Below are positions 33,601 through 45,894 of a DNA stretch of 64,000 nucleotides, piece after piece; positions within the stretch are counted from its first letter, which is position 1; every line of letters begins with the position of its first letter. Source of the DNA: Zhengitettix transpicula (Eukaryota > Arthropoda > Insecta > Orthoptera > Tetrigidae); the NCBI GenBank assembly GCA_037074705.1, contig CM073596.1, positions 26,820,001 through 26,884,000 of the forward strand, written 5' to 3'. The position numbers and the translations under genes were made by a program. The notes under the pieces were generated by a model. That model saw only the letters and a list, made by a program, of their open reading frames with translations, had not been told where the DNA came from and did no database searches.

Positions 33601-34707
33601 TGATGCTGTATATATTAGCTGTCGTATGTTCATATATTAATTTTCTTTTTCAATTGTTACGTGGTGAACTTATTTACAATTTTGTTTCGCAATGATGTTC
33701 ATTATAACGTTTGTTTAAATTCTATAGAAACCTCAATTTACCTCACAATTTTCAAAGTTAAGTGACTTTATCGTCCTAATAGAGCACGTAATGACGTGGC
33801 GCAGTATAGCAACGTAATGTACTGTATATTTGGTTTCCACAGAGATACTGCTGCGAATTCCGACTTTCCGTTCTCTGTGCTTTGTGCTTTGGAGATAACG
33901 TCTGCGTCACAGTGGACCCCTTTTCAACATTTCCGTCCATGCCACCGGATCACAATGCGAATCCGTCAGCCAATTGGGACAGGCTAACTCGTCTGCCAGT
34001 TCTAAAATGAATTTGTCCTCTATCGTGTTCAGTTCGTATTTACCCTTAGCTGAATGCATCTGCATTCTGAGAATTCTTTTTGTCTAATTTTATATTTTCA
34101 CATGTAGTCTGACAGAGGTTGTAAAGAGCATCGATTATTTAACTCAAATAATTGTAGAATTTGACAATTAAATATGGAAAAATTGTTGTCTATAACAAAC
34201 GTGGGGTTCCACGAAGGTAGAGAGACGTTTATGTTGACGGTGTTGATCATTATTGGACGCAGTTTGCGGATTTAAAGTCAGACACGTGCTGAATGGACGC
34301 AAAACAAAAATTTATCTGGCGAACTCGATAATAAAATAGAAATAGAGCAGTGAAAGCAATTAGTGTAGTTAGAAATTAATGTTAAACCGATAAGAGAAAA
34401 CAGAATGAGCAAGGACTGAATGCTGGATCACCCAGAGTAGCAGTCAATAATTTTTTTTTTGATTTACAGTTATTGTGATTCGTCCCTCCACTCCTTCGCA
34501 CATATTATTATGTATTGATTTAAATAATTTCCAAGTCTCTTTATAATTAATTAATAAATTAACACATTTTAACTTTTCGAAAGTTATATTTTTAATACAA
34601 AATTTTAAAAGTATAATTTTAATTTGTGAGTAATAAAATTAATATTTGTAATTAAATCTTTGATACCTATTTTAAAACAATTTAATTTAACGTCTGTTTT
34701 GAATTAA
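33601..34707. other. Non-coding; nothing recognised
   Basis: Mixed composition around 33790-33990, otherwise AT-rich. No conserved coding signal. Confidence 0.45.
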
Positions 34708-34884
34708 TAAAAACAATTTATGACCTTATACAGACACTTTGTAATTTTTATATTATGACGACGTTTCGATACCTTCTTGTATCTTCTTCAGGTATTGACC
34801 TACAGATTAGATTTATTATACCAATACGTCGTCATAATATAAAAAATAAAAAGTGTCAGTATCAGGTCATAAATTGTTTTTATT
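34708..34884. mobile_element. Inverted pair of Penelope-like element ends
   Basis: Arms at about 34708-34765 and 34825-34882 are near-perfect inverted copies (AAACAATTTATGACC, AGTGTC, TATTATGACGACGT). Between them on the minus side lies a complete hammerhead-like motif. The arrangement is the same as at 20.66 and 37.74 kb. Confidence 0.7.
34759..34792 (-). ncRNA. Hammerhead ribozyme motif (type I-like)
   Basis: On the minus strand: CTGAAGA (34791-34785), a perfect 5-bp stem II GATAC/GTATC around AAGAAG, GAAA (34767-34764), then CGTC, giving a two-pair stem III A-C/G-U and a canonical GUC before the expected cleavage point (34760/34759). Stem I starts with two pairs and then mismatches. All conserved core bases are present. 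Such very short stem III motifs are known from Penelope-like elements and often need dimer pairing. Confidence 0.6.
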
Positions 34885-37740
34885 GTAAAAAATTGTTGCA
34901 GTTATAAAAATTTCTTTGCATTATTCAATTAAAAAAATTTGAAGCCTGGTTTCTACAGAAACATTTATTAATTAATTAATATATTTCGGCGAGTTAGTAG
35001 TTAACTATTTTTAACGCAATCGTATTACGAAAAACGGCCACAGTGCAGTTAAAAGACACTGACGTTTTCACAATCATTTTTTGAGGTACGTTATTTCTGA
35101 ACGTTTGTATGGAGGATTTTTACCCATAAATAGAGCTAAGTTTAATACTCTTTAGAGAATATTCAACTCGTGTTAACGTCTCCTTCACGCTCCGAAACAT
35201 AATATTGTGGCCACATTAGCGTGGTCTTCACGAAATTCAGGCTGCAACTGACAGGAATTTCAATTGGAGCAGAGCTTTCAATAGTGACGTATTCAATAAC
35301 GTCACGTTGCCGCAACGAGGCACACGCTACATTTGTTACAGCCTAAACGGCACAGTTCAAGCACATAAGCTGAGCCCGCACAATAGTCGTAATATGCATC
35401 ATGAAAATATTGAGATGTCTCTGAATGTCCATTAAAAATCACGCTATTTTCTTATTAGTTTGTAAAGAAATATTTATTCGGGGTTAATTTATTATTTATA
35501 TTTTTTTGCCTCCACGTTGGGCGCCATTTATATAAAAAGGTTTTGTAGGAGTTATTTTTATTTTTATTAAAATAGTCTTTGTTTAATTAACATATCCAAT
35601 ATTTAATTAGCAATTAAAACTTGTCAGAAATTTTTTTATGACAAAACAACTCACACGGTCCTTTCTCTCTGGGTAAAGGGAAGATATTTTGACCGAAATG
35701 TAGAAATATGATCATACAAATTTAAATTTAAATTTTCTCTAATGTTTGATTGTTCAACATGTAGCTGTCTGAATCCCTTCTGTAATTCACTTTTCATTAA
35801 AGAAAGCACCATACTCTTATTTTCGTTAACAATTCCCTTGACTTTCTTACAATCTCGTTCTGCCGTATTGACTCCTTAAACTTTCACTTCTATAACACAG
35901 CACCGACAGCTGATCAATACTTTCCCGAATACTAATTCTTAGACACACATTGACCACCTTTCATTTATATATACTTAGTTTTGCTCGAAGATAAATTTGC
36001 TCCAGATAAATTTTACATTTTCATAACTTCACTTTTCAATCCGCTCCATACGAACACACTCTGAAATCTCCTACACACGTCTGCCCCTAACCCCCCCCCC
36101 CCCTCTTAACTTCGTAAAACTTTCCACTGTAGGATCCTCTCAACAATAGTTCTTAACAAATCACGCCAGTCAACTCCAACCACATGCACCGTCGCCAAGC
36201 CCACATCGACCTTCGTGCAATATCCAAAAGCACCGGTAATACATGTCAAAATTATTCAACACTGCAAAGCAGTTAAAATTTAAAAGAAAATTTTGGATCA
36301 TTCAAAAATTTGCATCATTAAAAATTTTAATTATTCCTCAAAAACAAATTTTTATGATCCAGGTTTGATCTCTCTCTCTCTCTAGATTAAAAATTTCTTA
36401 TGTCTACCACCTCGTCTAGAAATCAATACGTTTTTAAAATTAATTCAGTTTATACAATATTTCTAAATTTCGTAATATTTCCTGGACAATTTCAATCATA
36501 ATACCGCACACATTATTTGTGTTTATTATAAAAAGTAGATCTATTATATAATATAAATTCTATATGTAAATAACCTGTTCCGGGATAATTAGCTGGGATC
36601 CTCTTCATTTCAACCTAATTTCATTATACATAAATAGGATTTTTATGTAACCAATCTAATAGTGGGTTAAGATTATTCCAGGACGTTTATCATAAATTAA
36701 ATATTGATCGAGAATAAAGTAGAACTTCTTGGGCTTTATGATGCACAGATATCAACCGTAGCTTCGTGGCCGATGCGTAACTGGACAACAGTTCGACTGA
36801 AATCTTACAACGAGTAGCCTGAAAGTTTCGTGAGCAAAAGTAGCTCTTTTGAAGTCTAAAATGGGTTTTGTGCTGTCTGCAAAGCGGCAAATTTCCTTCC
36901 GCTCGCCGTTCTTCGCCAAGGAAACGGAGGTAATGGCCTGAGAATTACTCAAATATCCCTCAAAAATTCAGAAAGGCAATACAGAAGGGGTTTTTTTACA
37001 CACTGAGCTACTATAACAACGAACGATTCATTCCCTTTCTATTACGGAAAAATCACATTAAATAAATATTTTTTATTATTATGCCCAAAAAAATGAAATT
37101 AATTGGTCAACTTTTTTTAATGCTGTTCCCGGTAATTCTCATTTTGGATACAATAATTCCTTTAGGATTCAATATTAACGCATATTCTCTATTCCTAATT
37201 TTTAATATACGTTCACCGAAAGGTAGAAAATAGGGAACGAAAATCTCAGTGTGTGTAATTAAAAAACTTTAGATGTTGATTGTTTCCGGGAACGTCACTC
37301 GGGAAAAACATTTTCTTTTAAAGGTAGATGTTTTCTCGTAAAATTGGAGGAGTATCAAGTAAAATAAATCGATATTGCTAGGCTCGTTTGTAGTACGAAT
37401 AATAATAATTTTTAGTAACAGTGGCCCGCCGTGAATCGCCTCCTATTTTAGTCGAATTAGAGGATAACATACTAAGTATAATAAACTGTTCTTCACAATG
37501 AATAACCGGCTTACGCCACCGAGTTGCGTTCGCACTTAGCTAAAGTCTCGCCTATTCCGTAGCGTCGGAGCCACTGAAAATAATTATATTATACTACATA
37601 TAATATAATAAATATCTGTAAATAATTAATTTGATTAAAAACAGGCATTGTAAACAATTTGGGCGATTCAGTGATAATTTCTGAAGTATTTGACCATTTT
37701 TATTTTAAAATAAAAATAATTTACGTCTGATAGAAAATAA
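34885..37740. other. Non-coding; nothing recognised
   Basis: AT-rich with a poly-C run at about 36090-36103 and a short CT repeat at about 36370. The open stretch around 36690-36950 has no family features. Confidence 0.5.
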
Positions 37741-37779
37741 TGAATAAGAAAGATAACCAATACAGACAAAAAATAAATA

Positions 37780-37822
37780 CCACACAACGTTTCTGGGATC
37801 CTTGTACCTTTCGTCAGGTGCT
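37780..37822 (-). ncRNA. Hammerhead ribozyme motif in inverted PLE end
   Basis: CTGACGA (37817-37811), GAAA (37793-37790), then CGTT. Stem I GCAC/GUGU has four pairs (37821-37818 with 37785-37782). Stem II is weak here (GG/CC only). The core is intact. Confidence 0.6.
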
Positions 37823-38847
37823 AAGAAGAGACTAGAGAAACACAACTGCACTGGTCTATTGACAACACTCAACAGCGACGAAAACGGGAGAGCCGAAAAC
37901 GGGAGAGCCGAAGCGTTGGCGTAACAATAAGGGAGGAACTACAATGGGAAAACAGAAGGTTTAGCGTAATTATAAGGGATCATAGCAATTATTCATCTTA
38001 ATAGTGTCTGCTTGTACATTATTAGCTGTGATGTTGGATTTAATGTGAAGCATCTCTGAACTGAGTCTGGAATTGTACCTGGTGTCAATGTCTAAAATCC
38101 AAACCAAAAGAGAGCTATGGTATACAATCTTGTAGACAGAGCTTTATTACTTTGTAATTCCAAGTTCCATCAACACAATTTAAATATTGTCCGAAACATT
38201 TTAATCTCCAATGATTACCCTATAAATTATTAAACACATAAATAGCAGACTTAACAAAATCCAACATCCTACTGCCAATCGTCCCCAAACAAGACAAATT
38301 TGTTCTCGTACTCCATTATTACAAATTTCTACATCACAAATATCTCCAAATATTCAAAGAATATCAAATATCCATCATTTACAGATCCACTATTACCCTT
38401 TCCTTCTTGATTAAAAACCACAAGGACCCACTTTAGACCTACAGCAAACATGGTGTTGTTTACATTTTCTCTTGCTCTAATTGTAATTCCTGCTACATTG
38501 GGCAAACAAAACGTTCCCTTAATACACGTATCAAAGAACATATATCTAATATCAAACTTCCTATTGATAAACAAACTGTAGTATCCAAATGCTAAGATTT
38601 TAGACATTAACACCAGGCACAATTCCAGACTCTTTTTAGAAATGCTTCACATTAAATCTAACATCACTGCTATTAATGTACAAACAGACACTATGAAACT
38701 CAAAAATTGATAAACCTTGTTTTTTCCATTGTCGTTGCTCCCTTATTGTTACGCCAACCCTTCGGCTCTCCCATTGTCGTTGCGTTTTCGTCGCTTTTGA
38801 GTGTTGTCAACAGACCAGTGTTGTTGTGTTTCCAAAGGCTCTTCTTA

Positions 38848-38887
38848 GCACCTGACGAAAGGATCAAGAATCCCAGAAACGTTGTGT
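38848..38887 (+). ncRNA. Hammerhead ribozyme motif in PLE 3' end (best copy)
   Basis: CTGACGA (38852-38858), stem II GGAT/ATCC (38861-38864 with 38870-38873), GAAA (38876-38879), minimal stem III A-C/G-U with no loop, H17 = U, predicted cleavage after 38883. Stem I is GCAC/GUGU (38848-38851 with 38884-38887). Every invariant hammerhead core position fits. The self-complementary AACGTT at stem III suggests it works as a dimer. Confidence 0.7.
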
Positions 38888-38945
38888 GGTATTTATATTA
38901 CCCTTTTTTTTTGTCTGTATTGGCTAACTTTCTTATTCATTTTTA

Positions 38946-41209
38946 TTTTACTTTAATGCATCACCACTTAAACAGAAAAGATTAATGCACTTCAAAATTC
39001 ATGTAAGCGAATATGATTAATAAATCTCAGTATTCTTCACAGTAAATGTTAAGACCCCAGAGACCCTAAAGCAATCATTATTTCTTAACCTAATTTTAAT
39101 TTTCAGTAGACAAAGTAACGTTATGAGTGGAAGATCATGAAATTTGGACGAGCTGATTTGCTCAATCGCGATGAACGTCGCTGCACGTGCTTGACCTCAT
39201 CTAGCGGCCAAATAAATATTTATACTGTTTGGAAGGAACTGTGGAATGAATGGAGGAAACGGAGAAAAGAATACGGCCGTCACATCTCTGCGATGGCCAT
39301 TAGCAGCAGCAACAACAGCTGAAATTCGAGCAACTGCCGCACCTCGTGTTTCACGAAAAAATAAAATTCTGTGAAGATTGCTTTCGATCCCAAGAAACTC
39401 CAGGGTGAAATCTCTTAATAAATCAACATTTTATTTCTTTCTCAGGGGAACTAAAGTAATACTGGGAAATTTATGTCAACTGATGATATTGTAATAAAAA
39501 AACGTCTAAATAATTAATTATACTTGAACAATTAAACAAATTTATTAACCATTTTAAATACACAATAATATTTGGGATCTCAGGGTCTTTATCTGGGTTT
39601 GATAAATGGGTGAATTTTATACAATCAATTTACATTTAGCTTTGATGGAAGTTAATGCGTCTGAAACATAGACGAACTTTGTTGTGGATAAAATAACACT
39701 ACAGATTGAATTTAAATGTAATAATTAAATAATTAAAATTAAAGAACTAAATAATTAAAGAACGATAATTAAAGCACGATCTGACATATATTTTAAAAGT
39801 GGTTTACAATATGATTTTAAAGTTTTTCTACTTACGGCCGCCCAGGTCTCGTTTTAGGTTTTTCGTGCACAACATTTGGGGATATCACTGATTCTAATAC
39901 TCACAGGCTTTAAATTTCCACAAATTCTAATTGGCGTAGTTTCTCGATGCCTTACTGCATCCTGGATTCGCAGATCTCGTAGCCTTAGTTGGATTTGGTC
40001 TATGGTTCTCCGGGTTGAATTTCCGCTCCGCCACCGATTACGACGTTAATTTCAATCTCTCCTTCCCTACTGAAGATTGTTTTACTTTCTTCAATATTTT
40101 AGAGCATGTTTGTAACTGCTATCAAACTGTTCTATTTGCGGCTGCTCATTCCTGACTCTATTACTTTTGTACAAAACTTTGCTGGTCCTTCTGCCTCGCC
40201 GTTCATTGCCTGACCCAAGATTGCTTTCGAACTGTTTGCTGTCCGATGCCCAACTGAACTTCCTCGTCTCGTAGATTTTGAGCGCGTAAAATTCTCAACA
40301 ATGTTTCCTTTGCTTCGCCGAATTGTTGCGGCGTTCGCTTTATATTCACTAATAATGAGTCCTCTATTTTCTTTCCAATTATAACAATGTCTTAATTTCT
40401 AATTACTACAATATATATCGAGTTTTTTCATGAATATCATGCCTGGAATTTATTAAACATTTCGCACTGAACGTATGTGCAAGAATGGATGTCGTTACTT
40501 GATCCAAAAATCCTATAAACCAAAATCTGCCGCATTGAAGTTTTGAGAAAAAATTATTTTACTTGCGCCTAGTGGAGTGTAGTGTATTTACTTAAAACAG
40601 AACTTTGAAGCAAAATCAATCTGAAAATTTTAAATACTAGAATTGTGGTACCAGCGAGGAATATTTTATTTAGTGTACGTAAAACTAGAATTACCATTAC
40701 ATCACTGATACAAGTTTGATAAATCAAACAAAAATTTATTACAGAAACAGTATTTAGTAAGTTGATGAAATTAAGGTATGCCTTTAATTACAATTTCCTT
40801 TGTTGTCACTTGATCAGGAGGGTTTAACATTAATAGAAAACAGAATCCTTGTAAATAAAAAAACATTGTGATCGACAAAACGCTTTAAATTTTTATAATA
40901 ATTCAACGACACGTGTTAAATCTAAGAAAGTAATACAGTTAAAATCAACAATTTCAGGTATCTGATAGTGTGGTTGTGTAACATTTCTGACTAAACAGTG
41001 ATATACTTTTTTTTCCAACAGTTTCTATTTTGATATAATGTAGGAAATACTACCAATCATTGAAGGGTCATGAAATGACAACTAAACGTACAAATTAATT
41101 GGATATAAACACGTAAAAAGGTCTAATACTTCATTAATATTTAAAAAATATATATAATACTGCAATATATATTTTTAAATACGTAATACTCTAAAGGAAA
41201 TTTATATAT
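38946..41209. other. Non-coding; nothing recognised
   Basis: AT-rich, with less AT-rich patches at about 39130-39330 and 39830-40330. No protein family or splice pattern stands out. Confidence 0.45.
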
Positions 41210-42214
41210 TGTAATGCCAATTAATGAAGACATTAATGGTAAATTGGAACATATAAATTGTTTGAGAAATATATTCTTACGGCGGTACAGAACACAGCAA
41301 CAATGTAGCCTGGTATTGTTTCCTTTGTTGGAAGAGGTATGCGCGCTCAAAATTGCGAGACGGTAGTTCAGTTGGCTGGAAGGTTTGGTCAAGTACAGGT
41401 CGTATTAAAATAGACGAGATATTCTTTTAAAAAAGTAAAGTTAGCAGTGAGCAGTCCGGAACGACAGAAATTGATCGAGTTGAAATAGAAAAGAAAATTT
41501 CAAATATTCAAAGGAAATTTGCAGAGAAATATCGAGGATTACCAACCAACAGAGTTGATTGGTCCATGAACATTTTGCTCAAGACGAAATATTCACTTGA
41601 GTAGAACTACGAAACCTGCTAAGCTCAAACAGTCTTGTGAACATAGCCGAGCAGAAGTCGACCGAGGGAGAGACGAAAAGGAGGTTCATCCTGGTTCCTG
41701 ATTTTTGATCTAAAAATAATAATTTTAGAATCTGTGAGTTTTTAGAAGCAGTGCAAAACCCTTATATAGTGTTTCCTCTAGTACAAGGTATCCTGGAATG
41801 CTGTCGTGAGTAACAATATAAAATAAATAATTATGTAAACCTGATTAAAAGATAGACGTCAGATTTCGTTCCCTCCTTTTAATAAAATTTGTTAATTAGA
41901 ATCCATCTTTATTTAGTTTAATTTCGCTGACAAGGAAATTTCGTCATTGTTAATTGGAATTTGTGTTTAAGTTGAGAAATAAAATGATTCGCCATTATCA
42001 AACCCAGTAGAGACCCTGAGATAAATTTTAAATTGTGTAATTGTTTAATGTATTACTAAAATAATTGGTAATAAAATATTTTATTTGTTTGAAACTAAAT
42101 GCTTTCATTTAAAAAGCACACCCATTTTTGTATATTACATAATGGCTTCCACAACGTGTGGCACGAATAAATACAAATTCATTAAATTAAATATTTTCTA
42201 ATTTAATTATTACA
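41210..42214 (+). mobile_element. Solo LTR, copy 2
   Basis: TGTAATGCCA...AATTATTACA, flanked by ATAT on both sides (41206-41209 and 42215-42218). It is the same family as 27808-28800 but much diverged in the middle. It has a TATATAG box at about 41763 and AATAAA at about 41979 just before the shared CCATTATCAAACCCAGT. No internal region is attached. Confidence 0.82.
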
Positions 42215-42239
42215 ATATATTTTAATACTCTAAACCTTT

Positions 42240-42825
42240 ATCTACTAAATAACAATATACGTAGCTATATTACTTTCTAACTCCAAGTTCCATCAAAGCA
42301 ACAAATATTATCCGTAATATTTTAATTTATAATGAGTACTCTTTAAATTATATTAATAAACACATAAATATTATATTGAAAAAATACAGTTCCCTACTAC
42401 TACTCAGTCCACATCACCTCAATTCTCGTTCTCCTTTAACACAAATTTTCACATCATAAAATTGTCACTTATTTTTTTAAAAATTATTAAATATCTGTAA
42501 TTTACAGATTTACTAATTCACTTTCCTTCTTGGACAAAAGACGAAACGAAATCTCTTGCTCTGATTGTAGTTACTCCCATATTGGACAAACTAAAAGATC
42601 ACTCAGTACCAGCATCAAAGAACATATGTCCAATATAGAATTTCCTATTGATAAACAGTCTGTAGTCGCCAAACATATCAATTCAAAACATTTATTTGAT
42701 TGGAAAAATGCCAAGATTTTAGATGTTGATCCCGGGTACTATTCCAGAATTATATCAGAAATGCTTCATTTTAAACCTAATATCACTGATTTTAAAGCGG
42801 CCAATGGCTGCATATTTTAGTTAAA
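42240..42825 (+). pseudogene. Penelope-like element fragment with GIY-YIG endonuclease domain
   Basis: From 42530 to a TAG at 42818 an open frame with no ATG of its own encodes about 96 residues: SCSDCSYSHIGQTKRSLSTS, IKEHMSNIEFPIDKQSVVAK, then ILDVDPGYYSRIISEMLHF. The two cysteines, the IGQTKR box and IKEH are the PLE GIY-YIG signature; the catalytic arginine position reads Ser in STSIKEH (STRIKEH expected). Upstream, 42260-42530 aligns with the decayed body of the 38-kb copy. It begins close after the solo LTR. Confidence 0.87.
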
Positions 42826-44036
42826 TTTAATTATTCGCCATCTGTCAAAATGGGAACCAATAAAATCTACTACATCTTCCGGCTAATTTTATTCTCAGGC
42901 CCAGAAGATTACAATTTATGGTGTACGTCTGCGCAAATGACGCTTCCGGGACACTTAATTTGTTCTGCATAATAATTTTGGATGTCACAGAGTGTCTGAC
43001 GGGAGTGACTCAGGCATCCTTTTGTAGACCCTAAATGTTGTGTACATGTCCGCTCCCGTTGTGCCACTTGAATGATCTCTGTGGAATAGCCAGACCGAAC
43101 GGCAACCAACAAAACGACTTAGCCTTCAAAAAAAATCTCCGCTGTTAATACCATTCATTACACAGTAATGTTATCGGAGTGCGGACGGTACGTAGTGACT
43201 TGGGTGACTTCATGCCATACTTATACCGTACAGACTGACAGGTTTTTACACATCCTTATTTCAAACGGAAAATGAAATACCTTTGCGTTAAGTTTTTTAA
43301 TGTAACGTCGGGCTTCGTGTGGCAATGCCCGATACAACGTCGCTCTCAGTGGAGAATTTACGTCAGTAAAAATGCGTGGGCGTAAGCGTATATAGTAATC
43401 CACAGTAGCAACAAACCATCAGCCGTGAATCAGCTTTATGTATTTTTCTGACGCCAGTTTTGTTTGTTTTAATTTTGCTAGGTGGTTTTAGTTTGAAGCC
43501 ACGAGTTTGTGCAGTGTTTCGTTGAAACTCGGGCATTTAGGACAGGCTTCACCATTTTAGTAAACAGTAAAGATAATGAAGAACACAAAACTCATAATTT
43601 ATGATTCCTAATGTATTGATTTTCCCTTAAATAATCTTTTGAAAATTCAGTGTCGTACGACATGGCTCTGGATGTTCAGGCGAGAGAATTAGTTAGCATT
43701 GGAGAGTAATGAGAGTCCGGGATCAAACATCCGCCCTTCCCTGTGAAGCGAACTTCCCCAGCTTTAAGAGGACTGGACCAATTACGTCAGTGCTGCCTGC
43801 TTAAACACCTCATTGCCACAAATACCCTCCCACGCTAAGACTGTTTGGTTACTTTCCTTGATTAATCATTTGGAATTAATTCACGAAAGACGTTTCTTTA
43901 AATCGACGTAGCACTGGCTCACCTCAGTCTGGTTGGGGAAACATTCGTTCTAAACACTTTTCTTTTGTAACTTTTCCGTGTAGTATAAAAAATTAACGGA
44001 GTCTCTGATATTATATAATGCTCCCTATTTTTTTTT
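42826..44036. other. Unassigned, less AT-rich region
   Basis: At 42900-43450 the minus strand holds two open stretches (43112-42909 and 43403-43221) with near-balanced composition. Neither matches a family I know. They may be an old transposon. Confidence 0.35.
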
Positions 44037-44037
44037 G

Positions 44038-44366
44038 TAGGTGTAGACAGGCTATGTATAGGGTAATCCACATAGTGGCAACTCTCCTCTTATAGCATGG
44101 GAAAGGGTTTGAAAGGGGGTTGCGGAAGGGTAGAGGAAGGTACCCAAGGCATAACTAGGGCCCCCGGGCTGTAGTTTAAGGATCCTACCCGGCAATTCGC
44201 CTAAAAGTGATGAAGGGAAAATCCTAGAAAAACCTGCGTCAGGTAGGTCGGGCATTTGGTACTTGTCCTACGCCCTTCTGATGGCGGGAGAGGTGTTTGC
44301 TGTGGGGTCGCAGCTTTCCCCTCACCGTGCCTTAACCGGTTTAGGAGGCATCTGGCCGACTATCCT
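44038..44366 (+). repeat. GC-rich dispersed repeat, copy 5
   Basis: It runs from GGTGTAGACAGG through the ordered family boxes to GGCCGACTATCC, where it breaks off. It is truncated at the 3' side relative to 33051-33600. Confidence 0.85.
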
Positions 44367-45640
44367 CAGATAAATATTTTATTATCCAATTTACTTATCC
44401 ACATCGGTCCTAAGATTTTTACAGATACATTCTTCCTCCCCAATTAAATGTATCCCTATTTCGTTAGTTCAAGAACTTCAGATATTTTTCCATGATAAAT
44501 ATTTCATTTAATACTTAAATCCCTAGCTTGTTGCTATGAAATATTTTTCTTCCTTAAATAATAGTTTATTTTTCATATTCCTCCCATAAAGACCTGCATT
44601 CTTATCATATATAATTTTTTATACGTTTCGTAAACGATCAGTCGTAAGACATTTTACTGCGTTACATTGCTCTTAAATCATCTTAGATAGGAGCTGGTGT
44701 AAGCAAACTCGTGAAGAAAATAAATAAAAGAATAATGAGCATTTTACATTATAATCATTTCATTGCTGTTTGTGAAGACAATGCACAAAAAATTTATTAA
44801 TAGCGGTTTATGGTTTTCTTGACTTTGCACATACAATTTTAGACAGTTTTAACGTCGGCTTTGATCTTTATCTTAAAATATATATGGGCAACAACAGGGG
44901 ATTAATCTTCTTCCATGAACAAACGACCGCTGCGGTTCCACTTTCCTTGTTCAGAAATTTTAACGATTCCTTTGTTCCCCGATGAGGCCTTTCTCAGGCT
45001 GACTGCATATGGCGAATTCATTGGATTCACTCATCTTCAATTCAAAGCTCATTTCGCCTCCGGCCTTCCTATTTGTCTGCAATTTTTTACACTTGCTTCG
45101 TATATCTTAGACGAAAATAATTTAAAATATTTTTTGTAGCGACTTTCAATTCTGTCTTATCATAAATCACAACTGGTTGTTGGGTATGTCAAGCGGTGTC
45201 CCGAGATTTAATTTAATAAATTTATTTAAATACAATCAAATTAAATAAAACGTAGTTTTTGTAACGTTTTAAATCAGTAAAACAAAATAAATTATATGGC
45301 AGTCTGGCAAACGGATCTACCTCAAATTTAACACTTAATTATATCTTCTTTCTACCACAGCACAATACTTTCAATAACTTTCTGACTTAGGCTATTTCAG
45401 CGTCAGACATATATTACGTTCGTAATTTAAGTTTTAAACTTTTTTCTACAATTGTCACGATGAAACGTAGGCAATACACTATTCTAATAATAATTTCGAA
45501 ATGGTCACCTGTTGTTTCTTTTTAATTCGAATTTAAACTACAAAAATTTTAGTTTTATAAATAATAAAATGTCCTTTAAATTATAATACATAATTATATT
45601 AATTACGTAAATAAATAGCCTCATAATAAGCAAAAATAAG
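44367..45640. other. Non-coding; nothing recognised
   Basis: AT-rich with one chance ORF at 44915-45139 that lacks family features. Confidence 0.5.
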
Positions 45641-45644
45641 TGCT

Positions 45645-45830
45645 AAATTAAATACTACACAACGTTTCTGCAATACTTGTTGACTTCGTCAGGTTATGCA
45701 AACTGCATAGTAAGAACGACACAACCGCACAAACCAAAAGCAAAGGTAAAACTAAGTTAAACGCGAAGACAGTGGAAAAGCAAATTAGCCAATTAGCGTT
45801 ACAATTAGGGATAACAGCCACTTTAACCTT
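45645..45830 (-). mobile_element. Penelope-like element 3' end, minus orientation
   Basis: On the minus strand this is homologous to the unit of the 23-kb array (GACACAACCGCACAAACC, AAGTTAAACGCGAAGACA on plus) and to the 38.9-kb end. The hammerhead core has CTGACGA (45692-45686) and GAAA (45668-45665) intact, but stem I keeps only two pairs. Confidence 0.75.
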
Positions 45831-45894
45831 TTTAAAAATAGTAGTGATATATGATATAGTCCAATCATCTGGAATATCATCTCCAGTTTCAATT

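Larger units (their letters stand above)
37741..38945 (+). mobile_element. Penelope-like retroelement flanked by inverted copies of its 3' end
   Basis: Three parts: a minus-oriented 3' end (37741-38102), a 5'-truncated plus-oriented body (about 38103-38600) and the plus-oriented 3' end (about 38600-38945). The body ends in SKHGVVYIFSCSNC then CYIGQTKRSLNTRIKEHISN, the GIY-YIG domain fused to PLE reverse transcriptases. A deletion after TVVSK removes the domain end compared with the copy at 42530. Both ends carry a hammerhead core and TTTGTCTGTATTGG. An inverted 5' partial copy is a known PLE insertion style. The copy is dead. Confidence 0.88.

Noticed and set aside
33222..33603. Overlapping plus-strand frames of 63 and 89 codons
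   Set aside because: They lie wholly inside the GC-rich dispersed repeat, and other copies do not preserve the frames.
38329..38622. 97-codon minus-strand open frame
   Set aside because: It is antisense to the Penelope-like GIY-YIG region and has no independent support.
27808..42214. The two LTRs as ends of one 14-kb provirus-like element
   Set aside because: Each LTR has its own ATAT duplication, they are highly diverged, and no primer-binding site, polypurine tract or gag/pol lies between them; the Jockey and PLE relics there are unrelated.
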